A stretch of 64,000 nucleotides of DNA, taken from the NCBI GenBank assembly GCA_037952775.1, contig JBANAY010000003.1, forward strand, positions 28,706,001 to 28,770,000, written 5' to 3'. The notes under the pieces are model-generated. The model was given only the letters and a program-made list of their open reading frames with translations. It did not search any database and was not told the DNA's origin. The stretch comes from Clonostachys chloroleuca (Eukaryota > Ascomycota > Sordariomycetes > Hypocreales > Bionectriaceae). Positions 1 through 11,864 of this stretch are shown here, one piece after another. The position numbers and the translations under genes were made by a program. The first letter of the stretch is position 1. Each line of letters begins with the position of its first letter.

Positions 1-1884
1 GGTGAAGCCTCGTGTGGGGAAGACAGTTCGGCGGTTGCCAAGGGTATAAGCCAAGTCCAAGAAGTCATAACTCTTAGCGACAGTACTGTGAGCTGTGAAA
101 TTTCTCTCCAGTGCGCTTTTGTCATGAGCCGAAAACACGAACAGGTATGGTCGACTGCGATTAAACGCACCACGAGGACTCTTGATAGCTCTTCTCTCCC
201 CAGAGAGATACTTGTAGGTCTGCTTGCGTGTTAGGAGGGCATCAGCACTCTCGACGACGACGTGTGCATTGGTTCCCCCGTATCCGAAAGAGTTGATACT
301 GAATCGTTTCAAGGGAAGATCTGGGTATGGAGTTGGCTCAGTAGGTACCGTCACCATCCACTCCTTCCACTTGATAGCAGGGCTGGGGTTGACGACGCCT
401 CTTGTCGGGGGGATAATGCCCCTTTCGACAGAGAGTACAGCCTTAATCAGAGCAGACAAACCCGAAGCAGCTTCAGAATGCCCAATATTTGTTTTGACTG
501 CCCCAATCATGAGCGGATCTTGGCTAGAGGTTCGCTGTTGGTTCATTGCGATGGAGACCGCGTTGACCTCCAGAGGATCCCCAACAGCAGTGCCTGTTCC
601 GTGGCACTCGAAGAACCCTGTCATGCGAGGATCCAGATTGCCACCTCTATAATAAGCATGGGAGATGACTTCGGCTTGCCCGTCGCGGTTTGGGTGTGTG
701 ATGCCAACGGCAGGGACTTTGCCATTGTTGTTCGTTGCGCTGGAGCGAATCACGGCACGGATGGGGTCACCGTCTCGCACAGCGTCACTAAGAAGTTTCA
801 AGTACACCGCACCGACAGCCTCAGCTCTGCCATAACCATCGGCGGAAGCATCGAATGTGTCTGAATAATTAACAAGAGGTTAGTTTTTGTTCAATAAAAT
901 GCATAGCAGCGAAGAAGTGTGCTCTAGAAAAGAGCACAAGGAAGGGCAAGCTAGCCTGTGCAGAAGATTGAGGACATTGCAACCACGACAGAGACTTACG
1001 GCATGTTGATGTAGGTGAAAGAACACCAAGCTTGGCGGTGTTCATGTGCTGGTCGACTGTCATCACAAGGTTCACACCTCCCACCACTGCGGCGACGCAT
1101 TCCTTGTTTCGAATCGCATTACACGCATTGTGCAAAGCATAAACACTAGATGAGCAGGCTGTGTTCACCACAATAGAGGGACCTTTGAGGTTGAAAACGT
1201 GGCTGATTCGATTGCTCAGGATACCGGGATCGACACCTGTGGCCGCAAGCGAATGTCGGAAGGCCGGCTCCTTGAACGCCATTTGCTGGAAGTCGGCAGT
1301 GAAGCTCGCTGCGAAGACGGCGGTTTTGGAACCCGATACTGTATCTAGAGTTACACCGGCGGACTCGAAAGCCTCATACACTACTTCGAGGAGCTTTCTT
1401 TGCTGGGGATCCATCCACATGGCCTCAATTGGGGTGATATTGAAGCAGGACGGATCAAACTGCTCTAAACTCTCATTCAGGAAATACCCACCGAGAACAT
1501 TGAAGCTTCCAGGCCTATCGTTGTTCTCGTGAATGTGGGCATCGATGTTGAAGCGGCTTTCGGGTACTTTGGGAGTTTGGCCAGTGCCTTTCGACATCAT
1601 GAGTTCCCAGAAATCAGAGGCCGACTTAACATCACCAGGCAAGCGGCAGCCTAAAGGCGTTAGTGATGATCCATATCAATATTCGAGCATAACTTACCCA
1701 TGCCAACAACCGCAACAGGTTCTAACTGTTCGCTCAATGGTTTCTCAGTGCTTCCTGGCAACGAGAACTCCGCATAGGTGTCATCATCCACCACGGCATT
1801 CTGCGTTTGGTAGTGGAAGCTTGCTTCAGACCTAGCCTCTGTTCCCTCCGGAGACGGGCTTGCGCTGCCACGGAGAAAAGGCAT
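1..1884 (-). CDS. Highly-reducing-type polyketide synthase, N-terminal ketosynthase part (3' end outside window)
   Basis: This is the first 566 codons of an iterative type I PKS, which condenses malonyl units on an ACP. Exons read 1884-1698, 1650-1000 and 860 to beyond position 1, with introns 1651-1697 and 861-999 (GT-AG). After a Ser/Glu-rich lead of about 55 residues the ketosynthase begins at EPVAVVGMGCRLPG. The active-site Cys lies in NTACSSS (about residue 228; the usual Asp before TACSS is Asn here), with the two catalytic His in ECHGTGT (about 366) and NIGHSE (about 407), so the KS looks catalytically complete. The sequence then enters the KS-to-AT linker (SFGYGGTNAHV). The KS resembles the highly reducing class rather than 6-methylsalicylate or non-reducing enzymes. 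The AT, DH, MT, ER, KR and ACP domains cannot be seen. It is divergently transcribed from the monooxygenase at 2646 across a 761-bp promoter. Confidence 0.93.
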
Positions 1885-2645
1885 CTTGAAGAATATAGTT
1901 TCTGTTTTATCTTCGAACGCAGTTGGGAATTTTGATGACCTGCAAGTTGTGCCTGCTCAGGATCAGTGAGATGCCGTTACTGAAATGTCAGGAAGCCAGT
2001 TTGAACCATGAACTATTCATTAGTATGTCAGCGTTCCTATATCATTGAATACCTTGAAACTATTGAGATTTCAGCTTGAACTGTGAAAGCTACAAGGGCG
2101 AACCAAGTCTGACCATATAGCAACTCAGCCTTACCGCCTCGGCGGCATCCACAGCGGTTGACAAGGGTAAGCCGCATGGTAGTGACGGACACGGATCAGC
2201 GAATGACTGAAAGCGAATGACTGGAAGCTCAGATGTGGGAACCGACAAGCAAGCACCGGCGGACTCCGTCCACCCCTCGCTTCTGGACGTGTATCTGGAG
2301 ATTCGGAAGATGAGGCCGTGCTTACTTGTCCGCGCCGGCCGAGAGATCCAGCCGCGAAAGGCCCTTTTGGGCGGGCTTAGAGCCCCGAGCTCATTGGGAA
2401 ATGCCGTCCGCTAGAGGTGTGTAGTCTCGCGGGTAATGAAATTCCTATCGGATAATACCGACTCAACAGCTAGCTTGAGTAGACTCCCATCCGAGATGAA
2501 TGATACTACTGATGCCTGCACAAGCTGCCGCTTTGCTTTCAATACAGCCCTCTCCCTCTTCCTCTCCCACCCATAATCTCGCAAGAATGATATCAATCTT
2601 TCATTGACTTTGTGATTTGTTGCAAGTTCAAGCGAGAAGAAGACA
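1885..2645. promoter_or_regulatory. Divergent promoter between the PKS and the flavin monooxygenase, with CGG-triplet pairs
   Basis: This is 761 bp without a convincing gene, between two head-to-head starts. It holds three pairs of CGG/CCG triplets, each separated by 3 bp: CCG-N3-CGG at 2134-2142, CGG-N3-CGG at 2186-2194 and CGG-N3-CCG at 2260-2268. Such triplets are typical half-sites of Zn2Cys6 regulators. Binding is inferred. The same CGG-N3-CCG form recurs at 10,287-10,295 in the other divergent promoter of this block. Confidence 0.45.
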
Positions 2646-4588
2646 ATGCCTGGAACTACCACAGATCATCGGCAGGTCCTCGTGGTCGGCGCAGGTAAGC
2701 TCCCGAACTTTCTTGGGCCACGTCGCTAGAAATTAGGTACAGATCGCTAAGAACCGCCAGGATGGACTGGTCTAATTTCGGCCAAGACGTACTTGGACCT
2801 CGCTCCAGGGACTGACCTCCTGATCGTCGACAATGAGAGATCAATTGGTGGTGTATGGTGCAAGGAGCGACTGTACCCGGACTTGTACGCTCAAGTCAGT
2901 CACCCACTTTTCGAATACAGTTTCTATGACATGCCACGAGAAGGAATTACACCGGATGGCTTCTTATCAGGTAGCATTCCAAAGCCTCTCTTCTGATATC
3001 ACGAGAGATACTGACAATGATATCCGTCCCAGGTTATACGATCAACAAGTATTTGAACAACTTCGCTCGTGATTTTGGGCTCGAGTCCAAGATCAAACTG
3101 GAGACAACTGTAACCGAGGTGAAGAGATCATCATCGGGCAGTTGGCTTGTCAGCTTCGATCATGGCCCCGATGTGATTACTGACAAGTTGATCTGGGCAG
3201 TCGGACCCGGCTCGAGCGCTGTGCAACCATCATGGCCAAGCAAGGGGTTCACGCAACCCATCATCCATTCGGCCGATACTGGCAGCAACCTAGATCGGAT
3301 CAGCAAAGTCGAGCGTGCAACCGTTGTCGGTGCGGCCAAGTCGGCTTTTGATACGGTGTATTTCTTGCTCAAAGCCGGGAAGAAGGTAGACTGGATCATC
3401 CGAGAGGAGGGTGGAGGCCCTATTGCCATGGGTCCCCCGAGTCTCTTTGGCGTGATAAACACGGTTGATGCCCTTTCAACACGAGCCATGGCTAGCTTTA
3501 GCCCAAGTATAATGAGGACTTCTGGTTTCTGGTACCACGCAATCCAGAGGACGCGAATTGGTCGCCTTGCGGCAAGGGGCTTCTGGAGATTTGCCAACTT
3601 CCTTGCCGACTATGCTGCAGGCTACTCCGAGAATGATCATTTTGAAAAAATTCGACCCGAGCCGCATGGCTACGGGTAAGTCAGCCCTACCTCATCGCCT
3701 GCAAGGGAGAGAACTAAGTTTGCTGTTGCAGAATGTTCTGGGCTCGTGCCGGATTGGGGGCACCCTCGGCCCCAAATTTCTGGAAGGTAATACACTCAGG
3801 AGAGTTAAACGTTATACGAAGTGAGGTCGAGTCGCTATCGCATACGAATGTCGTCAATCTCAAGAACGGTATCTCGGTTCAGACCGATATGGTCATTGCC
3901 TGCATCGGTTTTGAAAAGCCGTACAGGCCCTTTGATCGTGAGCTCCGGAAAGAGCTTGGCCTAGCCTACGACGAAGTTGATGCAGGCCGATGGGCCGAGC
4001 TAGATGCTCAAGCAAGCAACAAAGTAGACGAGCTGCTTCCCATGCTCCAAGAATATGCTCCTGCAGCATCTTCTGTCGATGTCAAGACCGAGGCAGTTCT
4101 TCATGGTCCAAATAGACACTACAGACGTTTGATCCCTCTCAAACTAGCTGCGTCGGGCGACAGGTCAATTTGCTTCCCAGGACTGGTCCATGTCATAGTG
4201 ACACCAACCATCAGCGAGTTTCAGGCCCTGTGGAATTCTGCGTATATGCTTAACATGCTCAACCTTCCAAGCTTGGATGAAATGGAAATGGAAGTTGCCG
4301 TCTTTAACGCGTGGGTTCGAAAGCGACATCTCGAGATGGGTCAGAAGCACTCCTATTGCATCTTCGACTACTTGTCGGTAAGGTTTCTAGCTGAAGACAC
4401 ACTCCTATGACGAATTCAGTTACTAATTTGCCGCACTGCAGTACATCGACACTCTAGCAGGAGATCTTGGTATCAAGACTGCGCGAAAGAGTAATCCCTT
4501 CTCTGAGGCCTTCGTAAGATATAAGCCAAGTGATTACCGAGGCTTGATAGACGAATTCTTAGCGGCACAAAACAAAGACAAGCGGTGA
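2646..4588 (+). CDS. Class B flavin monooxygenase (FMO/Baeyer-Villiger-like)
   Basis: Predicted 564 aa from five exons: 2646-2694, 2761-2970, 3033-3675, 3732-4377 and 4442-4588. The ATG at 2646 is chosen because it puts the FAD Rossmann motif (VVGAGWTG, about residues 13-20) at the N-terminus, split by the first intron. The beta-2 acid (LLIVDNE) and a GGVW motif follow. A second nucleotide fold (VVGAAKSA, near residue 186) would bind NADPH, and a variant of the FMO/BVMO signature is seen at KGFTQPIIHSAD. The family inserts one oxygen atom (hydroxylation, epoxidation, Baeyer-Villiger or heteroatom oxidation); the substrate here is unknown. It is divergent from the PKS, so it is probably a tailoring enzyme of the same pathway. 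No frame break was found. Confidence 0.85.
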
Positions 4589-5332
4589 TTTCCCGGAGTG
4601 TCGGTAGACCTTAGTATGAACAGAACACATTCTCGGAATTTTTAAGTGTCACCCTTGTGATTGTTTCCCTAGACTACACTCCAGGCTCAGAGGTGATAAT
4701 ATCGTAGAATGCGGTAGTAGTTAATGAAGCCGGCGGTAAGGTTTGAGTGGAGTTCAATTTGTAAATCAATGACATTAACTCCGTATCGCCAAGCTCCATC
4801 CAACTATGTCAACGGGAGTCACCAAGTTGTTGGTGTTAGGCATGTAGTGAAGATGATCTTAAAGACATAGCTTGCATTGGCATTGTCTAGAAATACCAAA
4901 GATTTACAATGAGCCATCATCATTTTCATTGCAACATACACTGCCAAGAGCCAAGCATCACGCCCTGGTAACACGTTGAGGCAGCATCATCCCTTGAAAG
5001 CGCCAACACAGCATCTTTTTCGTCATGTCAACATGCTGTGCAACCCGAAAATGAGTCATCAGGCATAAAAAATGTCTTTCTTCGAACTGTATTCAATTAC
5101 TAATGTCAAAAGCTGAGAAATGCAACAGACTGCCTTTGTTTTTGATTCATAAGCAAGGACGGCAAGAAATGTCCGCTCGCGCGGACAAAATTTACCGAGC
5201 AATGCAAGTAACCCAATAAAAACCCTTCAGCCCAAGACTAACAGCCTCTCTGAAAGCACCACTGCTGGAAACCCCTGTCAGATATTATCAATATTATTAG
5301 AAGCAACGCGTCCGGCCCTCCGCATACGCGAA
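4589..5332. other. Intergenic region upstream of the efflux pump gene
   Basis: About 740 bp between the monooxygenase stop and the transporter start. I see no credible coding sequence, RNA gene or repeat in it. It must hold the terminator of the former and the promoter of the latter. Confidence 0.5.
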
Positions 5333-7446
5333 ATGGAACCTCCCGGTGAGAAGCATGCAGTGTCAGTCGACAATAGTGGCGGCGACAGCTCGTCTCAACA
5401 AGAGGCTGGTCAAGCATCGCCTCGCCAGGTCCACGGGTGGAAGGTCAGTTCCTCTTACCACACGTGCTGTTATACATCTGTAGAAGGAGTTTAGTACTGA
5501 ATCATCGACAGTGGGCTATAGTGTACCTCTCAATCCTGACCACCGTCTTCCTGTTTGCTCTCGACAATACCATTGTACGTCCGAATCCTCCCGAGGCTCG
5601 ATAAGAACAATCCCATCTCACATAAATAACACAGGTTGCTGCTATCCAAGTGCCGATCCTGAATACCCTAGGTCATGTTGAACTCTTGCCATGGATAGGC
5701 ACGGGCTTTGCGCTTGGCAGTACAGCTATCCTCCCTTGGGGTAAGGCTTATGGCATCTTCTCAGTCAAGTGGTTGTTCATTTTCAACATCATCTTGTTTG
5801 AGATTGGGAGCGCCATATGCGGTGCAGCGCCCAATATGACAGCATTCATCATTGGCCGAGTCATTGCTGGCGTTGGGGGCTGTGGCATGTACTCAGGGGC
5901 ACTCAGCTACATTGCCTTTACCACTTCATTGAAAGAACGACCTGCCTACATGGGCGGGTCTGCCGTCATCTGGGGAGTGGGTAGTGTCCTCGGGCCTGTG
6001 GTATGTTACTTCACAACTCGACAACTCTAGAAGAAATATGTCATTGATCAGTGTGTCGATAGGTCGGCGGCGCTTTTGCTATCAGCTCAGCGACTTGGCG
6101 ATGGGTATAGTCACTCAACTGAACACCCTATAAACTGAGGCATATACTTACCGTATTTGCAGGCGTTTTATATTAATCTCGTGATCGGCGCCGTCTTCGC
6201 CCCCGCTTACCTATTCCTATTGCCCAATATTCAACTGCTAGCTGGTAAGCCGTTGGTCCAAAGACTTGGCATGCTTGACTGGGTGGGAACTACGATATTC
6301 ATTGCTGGCTCCGTATGCTTCACAATGGCCATTACGTTTAGTGGCCTGACTTATCCATGGAGTTCTGGCTCAGCCATTGCTCTATGGGTCATGACAGGAG
6401 TATTGCTGCTGTGTACTATTGCTGTTACCATATGGCATCCTTTGAGCACCAAGGAAGGCCGCCTCATCCCAGCGCATTTCTTCAGACGCCCTGAGATATT
6501 GAATTTGGCTCTTCAAACATTCCTGGCTTCAGGGGTGATGCTATCTGGCGCATATTATATTCCCCTATTCTTTGCTTTCACGGAGGTAAGAAAATTTATC
6601 TTTTCCTGGGACATGTTCAAACTGTTGACGTTTTAATGCTATTTAGGGAGATGAAGCTATGGAGGCCGGCATACGGCTACTGCCTTTTATTTGCTTACTT
6701 GTCTTCTTTTCTCTCTCCAACGGCATTGCGATGCCTATGACTGGTCACTATTTCCCATGGTTCGTTGTTGGGGCCGTGGTGAGCTCTGTCGGGGCTGGTC
6801 TTATGAGTGAGTTGCCTGGGTCTAGTCGACAGTGTTTGTAGTTATACATCTAACTTTTCCCCAGCAACGGCCGACTCCAGCACGTCGGCAGCCAAAATCT
6901 ACGGTTTCACCATCCTCGTCGGTGCCGGAATAGGCTCTTACGTCGTAGCCGGATTTTCCGTCATCCAGGCGCTGGTACCCGTCGAGGACGTGGCAAGCGC
7001 TGTGGGCTTTGCAGGAGTCTGTAAGTCTATCTCTCGTTGTATAGTATACCAGAAATTGTAAAGTAGATGCTAACGAACGTTTTTACAAGCACAAATTCTG
7101 GGGACTGTCGTTTTCCTTGCTGTTTCAGGCAGCGTGATGTCCAACACGGCAGCCAAGCTCATCGCGCCACTGCTCCCTGCAGATACCCCCACCGAGTTCG
7201 TGCATGACCTTGTGGCTGGAACAAGCAGTGCTGCCTTCCAAAGCCTTGATTCCGAACTCGCATCGAGAGTAGTGGAGAAGGTCGCCAAGAGTATCGGAAA
7301 TGTGTGGATCCTCAATGTCGCCGCTTGCGCCCTAAGCGCGGTGTGTGCTCTCTTCCTCGGAGTAAGTGATAGGCCAAAACACCAATCAATAGCTGCTTTT
7401 CACTGACTGTATATTCTAGCGCAAAAAATTGAACCTGACTGGTTGA
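5333..7446 (+). CDS. MFS drug:H+ antiporter (DHA2-like, about 14 membrane helices)
   Basis: Predicted 539 aa from nine exons: 5333-5443, 5512-5574, 5635-6000, 6063-6104, 6163-6585, 6647-6806, 6865-7020, 7090-7361 and 7420-7446. A polar N-tail of about 37 residues precedes helix 1. The helix-1 motif LDNTIVA is typical of the 14-helix DHA2 family, and RVIAGVGGCGMYSG matches a helix-4/5 region. The C-terminus ends in a short basic tail. The family exports small lipophilic compounds across the plasma membrane by proton antiport. Lying between two monooxygenases and next to a PKS, it is probably the product exporter or a self-protection pump. All nine exons join in phase, so the gene looks intact. 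Confidence 0.85.
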
Positions 7447-7977
7447 CGGTCGCAATGATCAGAGAAAAGGCAGAGAGTATCATTGAGATGTAAGGTTGTG
7501 AAGGGGACGTGCAAGGAAGAGGAATCTTTTGTAGGATAGTCTATTGTTGTATTCCTGTAGTAATTAGAATGTTAGATTAAAATTAATATACAATGCTACC
7601 TCGTCTGAAAATATCGTGTTTGCAAGTGTCATTAAATTTGTCGGTCGTTGACTCGCAATTAAACGATCTTCCCAGCTATGGCCTCTCTACTCCTTGGTAC
7701 AGCCATAAGCAAGAACCTCCCCGAGGAGAGAGGCACATGTGAACTACCTCTAGAACTATATCTACTGCAAGACTATCAATTGTCTAGCCATTTCCGTGAG
7801 TTCGCGTCACAAATGGCTTGAGTTACTCATACATTATTCGTGTTTTTCATCACAGTGAGATGAAGCGTATCACGCAGACAAAGTAACTGAAAGTTTGGAG
7901 GAGATTTTGCCTTTAGGCCATGTTGCTACGCAGAACTATCTCTTGCAGATCTTAATGGCAGATTGCGGCGAGGAGAA
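7447..7977. other. Convergent spacer
   Basis: 530 bp between the 3' ends of the efflux pump and the FAD monooxygenase. No coding sequence is supported; it should contain both polyadenylation regions. Confidence 0.5.
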
Positions 7978-9593
7978 CTAATTAGCTATCGCTGAAAGCT
8001 GTGCTTTGGCCAAGAAGATCGGCTTCTCCCTCCCTCCTCCAAAATACCAGACAGTTGCTGTGTAGGCGATGAATGCTGAAGTTACAATAGAAGCAATTAA
8101 CCCATTCAATGCGGCTTTGCTTTGTCCAACCTGAGGATTGATCCTCTTCTCGACTTCCCAATCCTGTTTCTTCCAGTTGACTTTGCCAGAACGTTGCTTG
8201 AATGGGATAAAACTCAGTACCGGGGCACCCGCCATCGTTGCAGCAAGCTGCTTAGCTCCTTTCATAAAAATTAGGCTGTTGAGAAACATGTCAGAATATT
8301 TGAGGTTTTGCATGACTATTTATAGGAATTGTGCTCACGGAAGAATCCATCGCTGGACGACATACCAGCCCCAGCCATCGTATGCTTGTAAGCGTGTCAA
8401 CAACCAGCTAACGTCGAAGAGTTCCTTTACTCTTGGTGTGCGGATCTCATGGTACCGCTTGAATGCGAGACGGACTTCTTCGTCGCTCGGTTTCTTGTTC
8501 GGATGCCGTTGGATGGCGGCGAATATCTCGTTGGCCAGCACGACAGCGCTCTCCATGGCCATGTTGCCACCGAGCCCGGCATTAGGGGTGACCTTGTGGA
8601 TGGCATCACCGCACAGGACAATTCTCCCGTAGGACCAATGGGAGAGAATCCCTTCTTCGAGGGAAACCAACTGGCCCCGGACACGAGTCTTCCAAATGTC
8701 ACCAAACACTAGAGTGTCTGAAATGGGGTAATCCAGAATTTTGTTGGCTTCCGCCTGGACATCTTCATCGGTGAACCGTAGGCGGTTCGGATACTTGCTC
8801 ACTTGACCGTTCGGCATCTTGATAGGGACGATGAAGAAAATCTGTTCCGGCTGCGTTAGGAATAAGAATGAAAACCTGTCGTTGGAGACGCTGCTGAGAA
8901 CGTTGGTCCCTAAGCCGTGCTGGTATGGGGCAACACCAATAAGGCAAGTATATGTCGCCTTCATTGTCTGTTTCTCACTGGCAGTAATCAGACCAGGAGA
9001 CAGCTGATGAGCGCGCTCCCACATGATCTCCCTGACAGCACTGTGTGCGCCGTCGCAGCCAATGACGATGTCGCCTTCATGGACAACCCCGTCCGAAAGC
9101 ACAACCTTGACCGCGCCTTTCTCCTCTACTACGCTGACAACTCTGGCATGTTCAATGACCTTGGACTTGTCAGGAAGCTCGTCGTACAGCGTCTGCAGGA
9201 AGACTCTCCGCTCTATCGTCATCCCCAGATACCCAGAACTAAATGCATTAGCACTAGCCCAAACGTATTAAGAGGGAAAAGGGCGTACCTATCCGAGATC
9301 TCCTTAAGAAACGGTTCAGCACAATACGTTTTCCCGTCAGAACCACGACAGTGGAAATATTGCATTTCCGTATGTTTAGTATTCATTATGTCGTAAAGCC
9401 CCAGCTGGTCGAGGATTCGACTTCCATTGGGGAAGATACTGATACTGGCACCCCATGCTGGAGCCACGGGATGCTTGTCAAGGACGACATAATCGATGCC
9501 GGCTTGATGAAAAGTATGAGCCAGTGTCAGGCCACTGACGCCCGCACCAACAATGATGACTTTGAAGCGACCGTCTACTGTTTTCCCATTCAT
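7978..9593 (-). CDS. FAD-dependent monooxygenase/epoxidase of the PaxM/AurC type
   Basis: Predicted 500 aa from exons 9593-9289, 9238-8339 and 8275-7978. It has the class A flavoprotein layout: FAD motif [10 protein letters not shown] near the N-terminus, the DG motif at [12 protein letters not shown], and the GD motif at [17 protein letters not shown] hydrophobic C-terminal segment ([20 protein letters not shown]) probably anchors it to the ER. Members of this group epoxidise terminal prenyl alkenes (indole diterpenes, meroterpenoids) or polyene chains (aurovertin/citreoviridin-type pathways). The membrane cyclase-like gene at 10,551 is divergently transcribed, a frequent pairing of epoxidase and cyclase. 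Assignment to the group rests on remembered family resemblance; the substrate is inferred. No frame break was seen. Confidence 0.85.
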
Positions 9594-10550
9594 GATTTCA
9601 AAGGCGTATGACAGTCAGGTCAATGAATAGAATTGATGACATGGAATTACACGCAGAGAAGAGCTACGGTACCCAATTGGGAGGGAGTGATATCTCGAGG
9701 GCCTGGGGCTGGGGATCGAGAATGTGAAAGCGACGGGCACATCTATAAATTGATTACTCCATCGGTCACTACACGCCTAGGTGATATGACTGAAGTTCAA
9801 ACGATTACATTCTTTAGGTACCAATGATCAGTGTTAGTTGATTGGCTACGGCATGCTTATTCTCCTTGTCGGTGCCCCCGGCCGCAAAATGCCGAGGATA
9901 GAAGCAGGTGTCTTGCTTGCTCAGCAAACTTACTTGGGCTTACTTGGCCATCTGGCTCCGATCATATGAAAATGGACCATCCTAATGTATGCTTATTGGA
10001 CAACGTTTGCTGCAGTACACCACTGTGGGAGAATTTTCTGTAGGAGTGGGAAGCTGGGCGGCGCAAAAACTCGGCCGCAATTGCTGACATGCCAGAATAT
10101 TACAGCCCTCTGCATGATATGATGCCATTTCTGTTCGGAGCAATCAAGATGGAGACAAACAGCCTGAAGCTCGGCTATGTCTTCCTTGTAAATTCTCCAT
10201 CCCCCGTCCAGGCGGGATATAACTCCGACAAGTATCACATTCAAACCTATCCTGACGATCCTGTTGGCAGAGGTGAGGCGCCGCTCCGGTCCCCGACACC
10301 GGTCCCGAGTTCCAACTCAGCACAGGCACGGCCCGGTCTTTATTTTCCGCTCACTATAGTAGGTAGCCCTGCCCCAAAGCACCACATACAAAAAAGCGCT
10401 TTGAGAGCTTGTTGAGACTTGACGTTCACAGTCGATGGAGATAGATAGTTATGAATAAGTTACTGTCCTACGAGGACAACTCCCCTTACCGATCTTATAA
10501 AGACTTCTTTGCCAACCAAACAATCGCGGCAGCCATCTATTCAGCACCGG
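9594..10550. promoter_or_regulatory. Divergent promoter between FAD monooxygenase and membrane cyclase-like gene
   Basis: 957 bp with no convincing gene. A CGG-N3-CCG pair (10,287-10,295) is followed at once by CGG-N2-CCG (10,300-10,307). A TATAAAG box lies at 10,496-10,502, 49 bp before the ATG of the cyclase-like gene. Regulatory function is inferred. Confidence 0.45.
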
Positions 10551-11692
10551 ATGGAGGCCCCAAGATCGCTTCTAGCGCTCAGCGCCGTTGGCTGCATCAC
10601 GCTTTGGGGCATCATGCTGGTTAACGGCACCCTGGATGGTGTGTCGACCGTGGTTCAGACAAGCAAATTCCCAGACGGCCGGCTACTTCGAGCTTCCTAC
10701 ACCGGCTATGCCCTATTTGATCAGAAGTTCAGTAATGTCGTAGTCTTCTTCGACCTGCTATCCAACTCCAAACCCGATGCACCTAGATGGCTGCTGTTCC
10801 ATCTCTGCAATTTACTGGGGGCAATAGATACATGGGTGCTGATAGAAAGCCGCCGTCGCGGAGTCCGCAATCTTTTCCTACGCCAGTAAGTTGTACTGGT
10901 TTTGCTCATATCGCAGGCTCTGACTGTATTCATAGTACCATCATCTTCATCTTCATGTGGAACATTGCTGGTGCTGCTTTCATCACCCCCATTTACTTCT
11001 ATCTTATCTGCAGTAGTGGCTATACAGCCCGCGATGCTACTATACCTCTTAATGAGGCTAGAGGCTTTCCACCTACAGTCGTCGCCAACGCTTTATTCCC
11101 TCTTCTTCTATTCATTCCTACGTGGCAAAACTGGCCTTCCCACGATCATCAAGGAAACATTGGGCTCTACCATTTCACGCCCATGCTCATGGTCGTAACT
11201 GTGGTTCTCTGCAGTCGGCCTGGAACATCGCTGACTGTCTTCGAATCACCCAAGGATAAGAATGCCCCCCATAAAGATGCCCCTTGGGTTGTGGCCTCTT
11301 TCCTGGCCACTGGTGTCATCTCAGCAGCTGTACATTTGTACATCATCGCCAGCGCGCTTACTCTACCCTCCACGTCAGATGTGTCTTTGCCCCGGCTCTT
11401 CTGGCCGAAGCCAGAAAACGTATATACAGCGTCCCATGGTTCTTACGAGGCGCTCTTGGAAGGCGCGCATCTTTTCACGCAGCTCGACGCACTGGTCCTA
11501 TCATCAGCTTGTGTCATATTCACCCACCATCTGCTGCAGAGTGCCACTCCACCCAAGTCTCGGGACAGCATGCGAGATATGTGGAAGAACATACTGGGGA
11601 CTGTGTGCCTTGGCCCGGGTGCTGCTGGATCTTTCGCCCTTGCTGCGAGGGAATGGAGACTCAGGCAGCTTGTTGATACTAAAATTGAATAG
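10551..11692 (+). CDS. Multi-pass integral membrane cyclase-like protein (MacJ/AscI terpene-cyclase type or related epoxide hydrolase)
   Basis: Predicted 363 aa from exons 10,551-10,885 and 10,936-11,692; the 50-bp intron has a CTGAC-like branch site, and TATAAAG lies 49 bp upstream. The protein is mostly hydrophobic, with seven to eight likely membrane helices. Segments such as YTGYALFDQ, NVVVFFDLL and WVLIESRRRGVRN recall the membrane-bound cyclases of the MacJ/AscI group, which protonate an alkene or epoxide to start ring closure. Related multi-pass proteins may open epoxides in polyene-pyrone pathways, and I cannot separate the two options by eye. The head-to-head FAD epoxidase supports an epoxide-handling role. 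No prenyltransferase is visible in the window. The family call is moderate; the gene model is good. Confidence 0.6.
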
Positions 11693-11864
11693 ACAACATA
11701 TCAGAATAGAGCTATATTGGATGGTATAGGATAGGATACAAGCTAATACACCAAAAAAAATGTTCTTGCAAGAAGTTGCATCTCTTTTGGGGACTTCATA
11801 GTAGCTGAAGTTTACAGCGAGCTCTATTTATAAAATTATATAGATCCGGACCAAGGTTGTTGTA

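Noticed and set aside
262..864. Open frame of 200 codons on the plus strand
   Set aside because: It is the antisense shadow of the PKS ketosynthase exon, which carries the real catalytic motifs.
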